From Lachnospiraceae bacterium UBA1760 (GTDB lineage Bacteria; Bacillota; Clostridia; Lachnospirales; Lachnospiraceae), in the NCBI GenBank assembly GCA_002314775.1, contig DCHE01000038.1:6420-19730 (forward strand): 13,311 bases of DNA. Reading direction: 5' to 3'. Below the pieces are notes generated by a model that was given only the letters and a program-made list of their open reading frames with translations, was not told the DNA's origin and did not search any database. Shown in pieces: positions 1 through 5,795 of this stretch; the first letter of the stretch is position 1; each line of letters starts with the position of its first letter. Made by a program: the position numbers and the translations under genes.

Positions 1-32
1 GGGAGTTGGATGCGACTTACATATTTTGATGA

Positions 33-58
33 GAAACCATTATGAGGAACCATTATGA
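33..58 (+). repeat. 13-bp tandem duplication
   Basis: Two adjacent copies, gaaaccattatga (33-45) and ggaaccattatga (46-58), differ at one base. The second copy runs into the 5' arm of the hairpin at 52-71. No function is evident; it may be a simple slippage duplication in the intergenic DNA. Confidence 0.75.
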
Positions 59-71
59 CGCAAGTCATAAT
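52..71 (+). other. GNRA-loop hairpin upstream of ysxC
   Basis: The arms ATTATGAC (52-59) and GTCATAAT (64-71) are perfect complements closing a GCAA tetraloop (60-63). There is no run of T after it, so it is not a typical intrinsic terminator. It may be an mRNA-stabilising or regulatory stem in the ysxC leader. Only the structure is seen; the role is inference. Confidence 0.5.
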
Positions 72-142
72 TATACATGATTCCGACGACCTGCCACCGA
101 CTGAAAAGAAGGGGCACTATAAATTTACGAGGAAATTGAGTA

Positions 143-805
143 ATGATAATAAAAAATGCAGAGCTTGAAACAGTATGTGGCATAACTAGTACACTACCTC
201 AGAATGAAAATTATGAGGTTGCCTTTGCGGGAAAATCTAACGTTGGTAAGTCATCGCTTATAAATGGACTTTTGAATAGAAAGGCATTAGCAAGAACCTC
301 ATCTCAGCCGGGCAAAACACAGACTATCAATTTTTACAATGTCCGTTATAACGATGACGACAGAATGTATTTTGTTGACCTGCCAGGCTATGGATATGCC
401 AAGGTTTCCCAGGAAATCAAAGAAAAATGGGGCAGGATGATTGAAAGATATCTCAAATCTTCAGAGAAGCTCATCTTAGTTTTTCTTCTGGTTGATATAA
501 GGCATGAGCCATCAGCAAATGACAGACTTATGTACGAGTGGATACTTGATAAGGGCTACCATCCTGTTATTATTGCAACAAAGCTTGATAAGATAAAGAG
601 AAGTCAGAAGGATAAGAATATAAAGATTATCAGACAGGGACTTAACGCATCAAAGGATACAGTGATAATACCATTTTCTGCAGAGACAAAGCAGGGAAGG
701 GATGAGATATTAAACCTTATTGAGAGCCGTGTAAATAAGATGACGGATTTTTCTGAGGCTGAGGAAGCGGTGATTTCTGAAGATGCAGCAAATTCAGAAG
801 AATAA
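143..805 (+). CDS. ysxC: Ribosome biogenesis GTP-binding protein YsxC/EngB
   Basis: TrmE-Era-EngA-type small GTPase that acts in late assembly of the 50S subunit; essential in Bacillus subtilis. The G motifs are all present and in order: G1 GKSNVGKS at residues 30-37, G2 threonine 61 in TINF, G3 DLPGYG 79-84, G4 TKLD 146-149 and G5 SAE 179-181. The 220-residue length fits the family (about 195-210) plus an acidic tail from about 203 that is probably disordered. The ATG at 143 has GAGGA nine bases upstream. Downstream lies a convergent gene and a strong inverted repeat that probably ends transcription. The usual neighbour lon is not visible in the window. The identification is secure. Confidence 0.97.
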   Translation: MIIKNAELETVCGITSTLPQNENYEVAFAGKSNVGKSSLINGLLNRKALARTSSQPGKTQTINFYNVRYNDDDRMYFVDLPGYGYAKVSQEIKEKWGRMIERYLKSSEKLILVFLLVDIRHEPSANDRLMYEWILDKGYHPVIIATKLDKIKRSQKDKNIKIIRQGLNASKDTVIIPFSAETKQGRDEILNLIESRVNKMTDFSEAEEAVISEDAANSEE

Positions 806-854
806 TCAATATAAGAATAATCATAAGATAAGAATATATAATAAGAATAATCAT
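797..854 (+). repeat. AT-rich direct repeats after ysxC
   Basis: The 14-mer ataagaataatcat occurs at 811-824 and again, identical, at 841-854, with a related gaagaataatcaat at 797-810 covering the ysxC stop. The copies are spaced 30 bp apart. This looks like degenerate low-complexity DNA between convergent genes; no function can be assigned. Confidence 0.6.
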
Positions 855-860
855 CAAATA

Positions 861-910
861 AAATGAGCTATGGAACCAGGCATTAATTGTTTTGGTTCCA
901 TAGCTCATTT
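861..910. terminator. Bidirectional terminator between ysxC and the DUF4364 gene
   Basis: The 18-base arms AAATGAGCTATGGAACCA (861-878) and TGGTTCCATAGCTCATTT (893-910) are perfectly complementary with a 14-base loop. The right arm is coding sequence for the last residues of the minus-strand DUF4364 protein, whose TAA stop (883-885) falls in the loop. Read on the minus strand, the stem is followed by a T-rich stretch, as in an intrinsic terminator. Read on the plus strand the tail is less T-rich but the stem is strong. I infer one hairpin shared by two convergent genes. Confidence 0.75.
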
Positions 911-1404
911 ATTAGGAAGGAGTAAACATTTCCGCTTCGCTCACGCCAGTTATCACATATCATGATAGCCTGACTCTTGGTTGGCACACTCAGCTTGATG
1001 TCAACTAAGGTTTCCTTCCTTTCTTTAATTACACACTCAACCGTGTATTCGTTGTGTTCGTTGAAATAGTAGTCAGCGTATATCTCTGACTCATTTTTCA
1101 TCTTAATCTTCTGAGCATCAAAATACTCCATGATATCCTGCTTGATTGAGTTTGGAAGTCTGTTCTCAAAATATGAGAGAGCCTCCTCGCCCTGGTCAGT
1201 AATCTGATAATGTACAGTATCTCTTATGCTGCTTCTCTGAATAAAGCCGCTATCAATCAGCTCACTTATTGATTCGTGAATGTTGAAAAGATTGGTATAA
1301 CCTTTATCAAGAATAAAATCACTGAGCTGAGAGTTTGTGAGAGTGTAATCAATTCTGTCAAGCATATATAGGATAATCAGCTTATATAAAAATAAACCTT
1401 CCAT
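883..1404 (-). CDS. DUF4364 family winged-helix protein
   Basis: A 173-residue protein of family DUF4364, common in Clostridia and uncharacterised as far as I know. The first 75 residues (LYKLIILYMLDRI, then LTNSQLSDFIL, a helix, and a wing-like stretch before YQITDQG) read as a winged-helix DNA-binding fold of the kind found in PadR/MarR-like regulators. The C-terminal half (about 100-173) alternates charged and hydrophobic residues, as in beta strands, and ends in an amphipathic helix. There are no membrane segments or catalytic motifs. The gene is transcribed against ysxC and away from rho. The ATG at 1402-1404 follows a GAGG seven bases upstream that is part of a tandem repeat. A role as a transcription regulator is inferred from the fold alone; its target is unknown. 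Confidence 0.85.
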   Translation of the reverse strand: MEGLFLYKLIILYMLDRIDYTLTNSQLSDFILDKGYTNLFNIHESISELIDSGFIQRSSIRDTVHYQITDQGEEALSYFENRLPNSIKQDIMEYFDAQKIKMKNESEIYADYYFNEHNEYTVECVIKERKETLVDIKLSVPTKSQAIMICDNWRERSGNVYSFLINELWNQNN

Positions 1405-1448
1405 AATTAAACCTCAATTAAACCTCAATTAAACCTCAATTAAACCTC
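1405..1448 (-). promoter_or_regulatory. Four tandem 11-bp repeats carrying the ribosome binding site
   Basis: On the plus strand the unit aattaaacctc occurs four times without a mismatch (1405-1415, 1416-1426, 1427-1437, 1438-1448). In the gene's direction the unit is GAGGTTTAATT, and the last copy abuts the ATG of the DUF4364 gene, giving GAGG seven bases before the start. The leader therefore offers four identical Shine-Dalgarno-like sites spaced 11 bases apart. Copy number could vary by slipped-strand replication, but copies lie outside the coding frame, so changes would affect translation level rather than frame. Confidence 0.85.
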
Positions 1449-1487
1449 AAAAAATACCTTAACTAAACCCTTTTATAAATTACCCTT

Positions 1488-1516
1488 ATTATAAAAACAT
1501 TAAATAACCTCTAAAA
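1488..1516 (-). promoter_or_regulatory. Possible promoter of the DUF4364 gene
   Basis: On the minus strand there is a perfect TATAAT (complement of 1488-1493), preceded after 17 bases by TTTTAG (complement of 1511-1516), a poor -35. It would start a leader of roughly 75 bases that includes the four tandem repeats. The -10 is good but AT-rich DNA gives such matches often, so this is tentative. Confidence 0.4.
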
Positions 1517-1623
1517 ATCAGTCAGTTTCGTGTAAACACAGAAATAATAACTGATAGTTAATCTAATAACGCTGAATTTTAGAATAACGTATTATGTTGA
1601 AAAATGCAATAAAAATAAAAGAA

Positions 1624-1652
1624 TTGCGAAAAACACTATATTGTGGTATATA
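1624..1652 (+). promoter_or_regulatory. Promoter of rho (SigA-type, extended -10)
   Basis: TTGCGA (1624-1629), a 17-base spacer, then TATATA (1647-1652) preceded by TGG, an extended -10. Transcription would start near 1659 and give a rho leader of about 175 bases. The leader's length and a small stem at 1657-1676 leave room for autoregulation, which is known for rho in other bacteria but is not shown here. Confidence 0.65.
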
Positions 1653-1734
1653 AGAGATAAGCTGATTAAAGCTTATTCATTGTTTAGATCTATTAATTTT
1701 CTATAAGACAAAAGAAAAATCCCAGATAAAACAT

Positions 1735-1786
1735 AATAGCTGTATATATCAATACTGAGTTGGTAAATAGCTATATATAATACTGA
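1735..1786 (+). repeat. Imperfect direct repeat in the rho leader
   Basis: aatagctgtatatatcaata... beginning at 1735 (to 1758) is repeated as aatagctatatataatactg... at 1766 (to 1786), both ending in atactga. The second copy differs by small changes and lacks a few bases. It may be a duplicated regulatory element or only a local slippage product. Confidence 0.5.
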
Positions 1787-1834
1787 TAAGAACGCAATAA
1801 TTAGGCGGTTATTATATTGGAAAGGAATGGAAGT

Positions 1835-3355
1835 ATGGATTATAAGAAGATTCCAGTCAGTGAGCTCAGAAAGCTTGCTTCAGAAAAAGGAATTAAGGAT
1901 GCTGCAGATATGAAGAAGAAGGATTTGCAGGAGCTGCTCGAGAAGATTGATCTTATGATGCAGAGTAAGAGTAAACCTGAGGTGAAAAATGAGGAGAAAA
2001 ATAGAACTCAGGCAGAGCAGCCTAGAACTGTCAGAACCGAGGAAAGACCAAGGACGGAATATGTAAAAAGAGAAAGAACTGAGGAAGACTTTAGAGATAA
2101 GTCAGAGACACCAGCTTATGAGGAAGCATCAGTAAGCAGTAACGCCCAGGAAAAGCCTGAGGCAGAGAAGAAAACTCAGCCAAGCTTTGATGGCCAGGAT
2201 TATAATCCTGTACTAAACAGTGGCAAGAATGCAAATGGAATCCTTGAGGTTATTCCAGATGGATTTGGATTTTTGAGATCGGATAACTACATGCCTGGTG
2301 ACAGAGACATTTATATATCTCCTTCTCAGATCAGAAGGTTTGGACTTAGAACAGGTGATATAGTAAAGGGACCAATAAGAACAAAGCAGCAAAATGAAAA
2401 ATTTAGCGCACTTCTCTATATCGAGTCAGTAAACGGTTTCCTTCCATCACAGGTTGCAAGGAGAAAACAGTTTGAGTCACTCACACCAATATTTCCAGAT
2501 GAGAGAATCAGACTTGATTATGACAATGCTCCTAAGTCACTTAGAATAGTTGATTTATTCTCACCTATTGGCAAGGGACAAAGAGGAATGATTGTATCGC
2601 CTCCAAAGGCAGGAAAGACAACTCTGCTTAAGCAGATTGCAAAAAGAATAAGCGTTGCGTACCCGGAGATGAATCTTTTGGTTCTTCTTATCGACGAGCG
2701 TCCTGAGGAGGTAACTGACATAAAGGAATCAATCGAAGGAAAAAATGTCGAGGTTATCTATTCAACCTTCGATGAGCTTCCAGAGCATCATAAGCGTGTG
2801 TCTGAGATGGTAATTGAGAGAGCTAAGAGACTTGTTGAGAGCAAGAAGGATGTAGTAATTTTAATTGACAGTATTACACGACTCTCGAGAGCCTACAACC
2901 TGACAGTTCAGGGAAGTGGACGTACACTCTCAGGAGGACTTGATCCTACAGCACTTCATATGCCTAAGAAATTCTTCGGTGCAGCAAGAAATATGAGAGA
3001 GGGCGGAAGCCTGACAATACTAGCAACAGCTCTTGTTGAGACTGGAAGCAGAATGGACGATGTTGTGTTTGAGGAATTCAAGGGAACTGGCAATATGGAG
3101 CTCGTATTAAACAGAAATCTCTCTGAAAAGAGAATATTCCCAGCTATTGATCTTGCAAAATCAGGTACAAGAAAGGATGACCTTTTACTTGATAAGGATG
3201 AGCAGGAGGTTTTAGATATGCTGAGGGCTCAGCTTAGAGGGCTTAAGACTGACGAGATGACCGAGGATATTATTAAGCTTATTTCCAGAACAAAGAATAA
3301 TAAGGAATTCCTTGAGTATGCCAGAAAGTCATTTCAGAGAAGACCAAATCAGTAG
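1835..3355 (+). CDS. rho: Transcription termination factor Rho
   Basis: Hexameric RNA-dependent ATPase that releases RNA polymerase. With the ATG at 1835 it has 506 residues. Rho_N helical domain is at about 5-40. A Lys/Glu/Arg-rich, probably disordered insert spans about 42-125 and explains the extra length over the 419-residue E. coli protein. The cold-shock RNA-binding domain runs about 133-200 (GILEVIPDGFGFLR). The ATPase follows: RGMIVSPPKAGKTT with Walker A 255-262, LLIDERPEEVTD with the catalytic-glutamate region 285-295, Walker B VVILIDS 340-346, Q-loop LSGGLDPTALHMPKKFFGAARN at about 366-386 and SGTRKDDLLL near the end. I prefer the ATG at 1835 (AAAGGA at 1821-1826) to an in-frame TTG at 1817 with a weaker site. 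No terminator separates it from rpmE. Confidence 0.97.
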   Translation: MDYKKIPVSELRKLASEKGIKDAADMKKKDLQELLEKIDLMMQSKSKPEVKNEEKNRTQAEQPRTVRTEERPRTEYVKRERTEEDFRDKSETPAYEEASVSSNAQEKPEAEKKTQPSFDGQDYNPVLNSGKNANGILEVIPDGFGFLRSDNYMPGDRDIYISPSQIRRFGLRTGDIVKGPIRTKQQNEKFSALLYIESVNGFLPSQVARRKQFESLTPIFPDERIRLDYDNAPKSLRIVDLFSPIGKGQRGMIVSPPKAGKTTLLKQIAKRISVAYPEMNLLVLLIDERPEEVTDIKESIEGKNVEVIYSTFDELPEHHKRVSEMVIERAKRLVESKKDVVILIDSITRLSRAYNLTVQGSGRTLSGGLDPTALHMPKKFFGAARNMREGGSLTILATALVETGSRMDDVVFEEFKGTGNMELVLNRNLSEKRIFPAIDLAKSGTRKDDLLLDKDEQEVLDMLRAQLRGLKTDEMTEDIIKLISRTKNNKEFLEYARKSFQRRPNQ

Positions 3356-3377
3356 CATAAAAAAATAAAAATAATAC

Positions 3378-3406
3378 TTGCAATGTAAATGTTGCTATGT
3401 TAAAAT
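3378..3406 (+). promoter_or_regulatory. Promoter of rpmE
   Basis: TTGCAA (3378-3383), a 17-base spacer and TAAAAT (3401-3406) preceded by TGT, an extended -10. It lies 23 bases after the rho stop and lets bL31 be made independently of rho, with a predicted start near 3413. Confidence 0.75.
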
Positions 3407-3412
3407 CCTAAT

Positions 3413-3494
3413 GTTGCTGGTATGAGATCAAGAATGATACAGTTTTATTGATATCTAGGTGTCTCATATACGTATATATTAAAGGAGAGAAAAG
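3413..3494 (+). promoter_or_regulatory. Structured rpmE leader, possible bL31 autoregulatory element
   Basis: From the predicted start to the ATG there are about 80 bases. TATGAGA (3421-3427) pairs perfectly with TCTCATA (3462-3468), enclosing a 34-base partly structured loop, and the ribosome site AAGGAGAG follows at about 3482-3489. Leaders of bL31 genes that bind the ribosomal protein have been described in Firmicutes and other phyla. Membership of such a family is an inference from position and the closing stem. Confidence 0.45.
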
Positions 3495-3698
3495 ATGAAA
3501 GCAGGAATACATCCAGATTATTATCAGGCAAAGGTAGTTTGCAACTGTGGTAACGAGTTCGTTACAGGTTCTACAAAGGAAGATATCCACGTAGAAATTT
3601 GTTCAAAGTGTCATTCATTCTACACAGGTCAGCAGAAGGCTGCTAAGGCTCGTGGACGTATTGATAAGTTCAACAAGAAGTACGGCGTACAGGCTTAA
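3495..3698 (+). CDS. rpmE: Large-subunit ribosomal protein bL31, zinc-binding type
   Basis: A 67-residue bL31, which sits at the 50S side of the subunit interface and helps bridge to the small subunit. It starts MKAGIHPDYY, typical of the family, and has the four zinc ligands C16, C18, C36 and C39 of the C+ form, so it is the zinc-dependent rather than the zinc-free paralogue. It is preceded by a strong ribosome site (AAAGGAGAG), has its own promoter, and is followed at once by a strong terminator. Clustering with rho and prfA is shared with other Firmicutes. The identification is secure. Confidence 0.97.
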   Translation: MKAGIHPDYYQAKVVCNCGNEFVTGSTKEDIHVEICSKCHSFYTGQQKAAKARGRIDKFNKKYGVQA

Positions 3699-3713
3699 TA
3701 AATAATGACGATT

Positions 3714-3748
3714 ATAGGTTGAGGATGAATATTCTCAACCTATTTTTA
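3714..3748 (+). terminator. Intrinsic terminator after rpmE
   Basis: ATAGGTTGAG (3714-3723) pairs perfectly with CTCAACCTAT (3734-3743) around a 10-base loop, followed by TTTTA. The T run ends only five bases before the GAGG ribosome site of the next gene, which has no visible promoter of its own. Confidence 0.9.
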
Positions 3749-3765
3749 TTTGTGAGGTATTTAAT

Positions 3766-4719
3766 TTGAAAAAGGTTAGTATTGGTGGTCAGGCAGTCCT
3801 TGAGGGCGTAATGATGAAGGGACCGGAAAGCTATGCACTTTCGGTGAGAAAGCCTGATAAAGAGATAGAGGTTAAGGTTGTACCTTATAGGAATATGGGC
3901 GATAGAAGTCCTCTTTTTAGAGTGCCAATTATTCGAGGAGTAGTTAATTTTATTGAATCCCTTTACATTGGAATGAAGACTCTTATGGATTCAGCTGAGT
4001 ATTTTGAGGATGAAGAAGATACAAAGGCTGACGTTGATGGAACAAAGACCAAAGCAAATGATACAAAGGAAAAGTCGGCCAAGGACAATGCATATCTTAT
4101 TGGAACACTTCTCTTTTCACTTGTTATCGCGATTGGACTTTTCATGCTGCTTCCTGCATTTCTTGCGGGACTGCTGGAGAAGGTTACAGATAATCAGATA
4201 CTTATCAATCTTGTTGAGGGTATCATCAGAATAACAATATTTATTCTTTATGTAGTTCTCATTTCCCAGATGAATGATATAAAAAGGACATTTATGTATC
4301 ATGGAGCTGAGCATAAAACTATTAATTGTCTGGAGGCTGGTGAGGAGCTTACTGTTGCAAATGTCATGAAGCATACCAGATACCACAAAAGATGTGGCTC
4401 GAGCTTTCTTGTTATAGTGATGATTATTAGTATTCTTATGTTTATGTTTGTCAGAACAGATACAATGTGGCTCAGGCTTTTATCAAGAGTATTACTTGTT
4501 CCTGTTATTGCAGGGCTTTCATATGAGGTGATTCGCTTTGCAGGAAGAAGCAACTCCGCCCTTGCAAGCATTTTAAGCGTGCCTGGCAAATGGGTTCAGG
4601 CCCTCACAACAAAGGAGCCTGAGGAGGATATGGTTGAGGTTGCAATTAAGTCAGTTGAGGGAGTAATTGACTGGCATGAGTATATTGACTGCGTGAATAA
4701 TAACTCGTTCACAAAATGA
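3766..4719 (+). CDS. DUF1385 (YqhQ-like) membrane protein
   Basis: A 317-residue DUF1385 protein, the family of B. subtilis YqhQ; often labelled a predicted metal-dependent enzyme, but its reaction is unknown. The family signatures are present: SIGGQAVLEGVMMKGP at 5-20, and YHGAEHKTINCLEAGE (178-193) followed by TRYHKRCGSSF (204-214), rich in His, Cys and Glu that could bind metal. Hydrophobic segments lie at about 110-138, 149-169, 212-230 and 236-254, so it is an inner-membrane protein. An acidic and lysine-rich linker at 78-107 precedes the first. The start is TTG at 3766 with GAGG at 3753-3756; the conserved N-terminal motif supports it. It lies 27 bases before prmC, with which it is presumably cotranscribed. 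Confidence 0.9.
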   Translation: MKKVSIGGQAVLEGVMMKGPESYALSVRKPDKEIEVKVVPYRNMGDRSPLFRVPIIRGVVNFIESLYIGMKTLMDSAEYFEDEEDTKADVDGTKTKANDTKEKSAKDNAYLIGTLLFSLVIAIGLFMLLPAFLAGLLEKVTDNQILINLVEGIIRITIFILYVVLISQMNDIKRTFMYHGAEHKTINCLEAGEELTVANVMKHTRYHKRCGSSFLVIVMIISILMFMFVRTDTMWLRLLSRVLLVPVIAGLSYEVIRFAGRSNSALASILSVPGKWVQALTTKEPEEDMVEVAIKSVEGVIDWHEYIDCVNNNSFTK

Positions 4720-4746
4720 TAAATCTGCGAGAAGGATGCATTTTAT

Positions 4747-5616
4747 ATGAAAATATTTGAGGCAGTAAACTGGGGTACAGAGTACCTGGAAAAACTTAAT
4801 ATTGAAAATGCTTCCTACGATGCAAGAGCACTGATGCTTTTCATTCTTGATTTAGATATGAATGGCTATTTTATGGCGAAGCAGGACATTTGCGAAAAGG
4901 AAGCCTTAGACAGCTATAAAATGTTGATTGAGAAGAGGGGTACACATTACCCACTACAGTACATACTCGGAAAAGCAGGCTTTATGGGCTTTGATTTTTA
5001 TGTTTCAGAAGGAGTTTTAATTCCAAGACAGGATACTGAGATTTTGTGTGAAAATGCACTTGAAATAATAAAGCACTGCAGTGCAGATTCTGACAGTGTA
5101 AAGCTACTTGATATGTGTACGGGAAGCGGATGCATCGGGATTAGTCTTGATAAGCTGTCAAGTGAAAAGGGTATTAAGCTTGATGCAACTCTGGCAGACA
5201 TTTCCGACGCTGCACTCAGTGTTTCGAAAAAGAATATCCAAAGTCTTAAGTCTGAGGCAAAGCTTATAAAATCGGATTTATTTAGTGAAATTACTGATAA
5301 GGATTTTGATATCATAGTTTCTAATCCACCATATATCGATGGTGAGGAGATGAAAAGCCTCATGCCAGAGGTCAGGGATTTTGAGCCCCACCTTGCTCTT
5401 TACGGAAAAGAGGATGGACTTTTCTTTTACAGGGAAATTACTGAAAAAGCAAAGACGAGGCTTAAAAATGCAGGATATCTAATATATGAAATTGGCTGCA
5501 GTCAGGCTAAGGCAGTGAGTGGCATAATGGCTTCAAATGGATTCTGCGACATTGTGGTTAAGAAGGATTATGCTGGCCTCGACAGAGTTGTGATGGGAAG
5601 GCTGGACGGCTTGTAG
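4747..5616 (+). CDS. prmC: Release factor glutamine N5-methyltransferase PrmC (HemK)
   Basis: Uses S-adenosylmethionine to methylate the glutamine of the GGQ motif in release factors RF1 and RF2, which raises termination efficiency. Its 289 residues fit the family. The N-terminal helical domain contains HYPLQYILGKAGFMG at 67-81 and LIPRQDTE at 91-98. The Rossmann-like domain has SAM motif I LDMCTGSGCIG at 121-131 and the catalytic NPPY (193-196) in VSNPPYI, which binds the target glutamine. The ATG at 4747 follows GAAGGA at 4731-4736. It sits between yqhQ and its substrate gene prfA, but a terminator and a separate prfA promoter lie between the two. The identification is secure. Confidence 0.96.
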   Translation: MKIFEAVNWGTEYLEKLNIENASYDARALMLFILDLDMNGYFMAKQDICEKEALDSYKMLIEKRGTHYPLQYILGKAGFMGFDFYVSEGVLIPRQDTEILCENALEIIKHCSADSDSVKLLDMCTGSGCIGISLDKLSSEKGIKLDATLADISDAALSVSKKNIQSLKSEAKLIKSDLFSEITDKDFDIIVSNPPYIDGEEMKSLMPEVRDFEPHLALYGKEDGLFFYREITEKAKTRLKNAGYLIYEIGCSQAKAVSGIMASNGFCDIVVKKDYAGLDRVVMGRLDGL

Positions 5617-5638
5617 CTTGTTGCAAGATAATATAGAA

Positions 5639-5665
5639 ATAATATCGAGATATTATAGTTTTTTT
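5639..5665 (+). terminator. Intrinsic terminator after prmC
   Basis: ATAATAT (5639-5645) pairs with ATATTAT (5650-5656) around CGAG, followed within two bases by seven Ts (5659-5665). The stem is all A-T and therefore weak, but the T run is long and the position between genes is right. Confidence 0.6.
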
Positions 5666-5725
5666 GATGTATAAGAGGTTCAGTGCATTTTGTTGGATAA
5701 AAAAGTGGATTATACCTACAATGTA

Positions 5726-5755
5726 TTGACATTTCCATAATAGATTTTGTATATT
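5726..5755 (+). promoter_or_regulatory. Promoter of prfA
   Basis: A perfect -35 TTGACA (5726-5731), an 18-base spacer and TATATT (5750-5755). The predicted start lies about 35 bases before the prfA ATG, whose ribosome site is GGAGG at 5783-5787. Confidence 0.75.
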
Positions 5756-5795
5756 GTCGAAAGACGGTTTTTATTTTAAATTGGAGGAATGAATA

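Larger units (their letters stand above)
1..142. other. Left-edge region without a callable gene
   Basis: In the three forward frames the left-edge reading stops at 27-29, 43-45 and 56-58, and the short open tails (8 to 18 residues) resemble no protein end I recognise. In many Firmicutes ysxC follows lon, but none of these tails looks like a Lon C-terminus, so lon, if present, ends further left. The region holds a tandem repeat (33-58), a hairpin (52-71) and the ysxC ribosome site GAGGA at 129-133, nine bases before the ATG. Confidence 0.6.
1405..1834. other. Divergent intergenic region between the DUF4364 gene and rho
   Basis: About 430 bases of AT-rich DNA with no credible coding frame on either strand. 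From left to right it holds the tandem RBS repeats (1405-1448), a possible minus-strand promoter (1488-1516), the rho promoter (1624-1652), a small hairpin with arms ATAAGC (1657-1662) and GCTTAT (1671-1676), and a degenerate direct repeat in the rho leader (1735-1786). I see no riboswitch I can name. Confidence 0.7.

Noticed and set aside
1..58. C-terminal end of lon, the usual neighbour upstream of ysxC
   Set aside because: None of the three short forward open tails (ending at 29, 45 and 58) resembles a Lon C-terminus.
717..908. 63-codon minus-strand open frame over the ysxC tail
   Set aside because: It is made of low-complexity isoleucine and leucine runs from the AT repeats and crosses the terminator hairpin.
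1405..1448. CRISPR-like tandem repeats
   Set aside because: The 11-bp units are directly abutting with no spacers and end at a start codon; no cas genes are present.
1449..1816. Riboswitch or T-box in the divergent intergenic region
   Set aside because: No conserved core I can recognise, only short weak stems and AT-rich repeats.
1817..1834. Upstream TTG start for rho adding six residues
   Set aside because: The ATG at 1835 has the better ribosome site (AAAGGA at 1821-1826) and gives the family-like start MDYKKIPVSELRKLA.
4998..5363. 121-codon minus-strand open frame inside prmC
   Set aside because: Antisense shadow of the SAM-binding domain; serine-rich with no recognisable domain.
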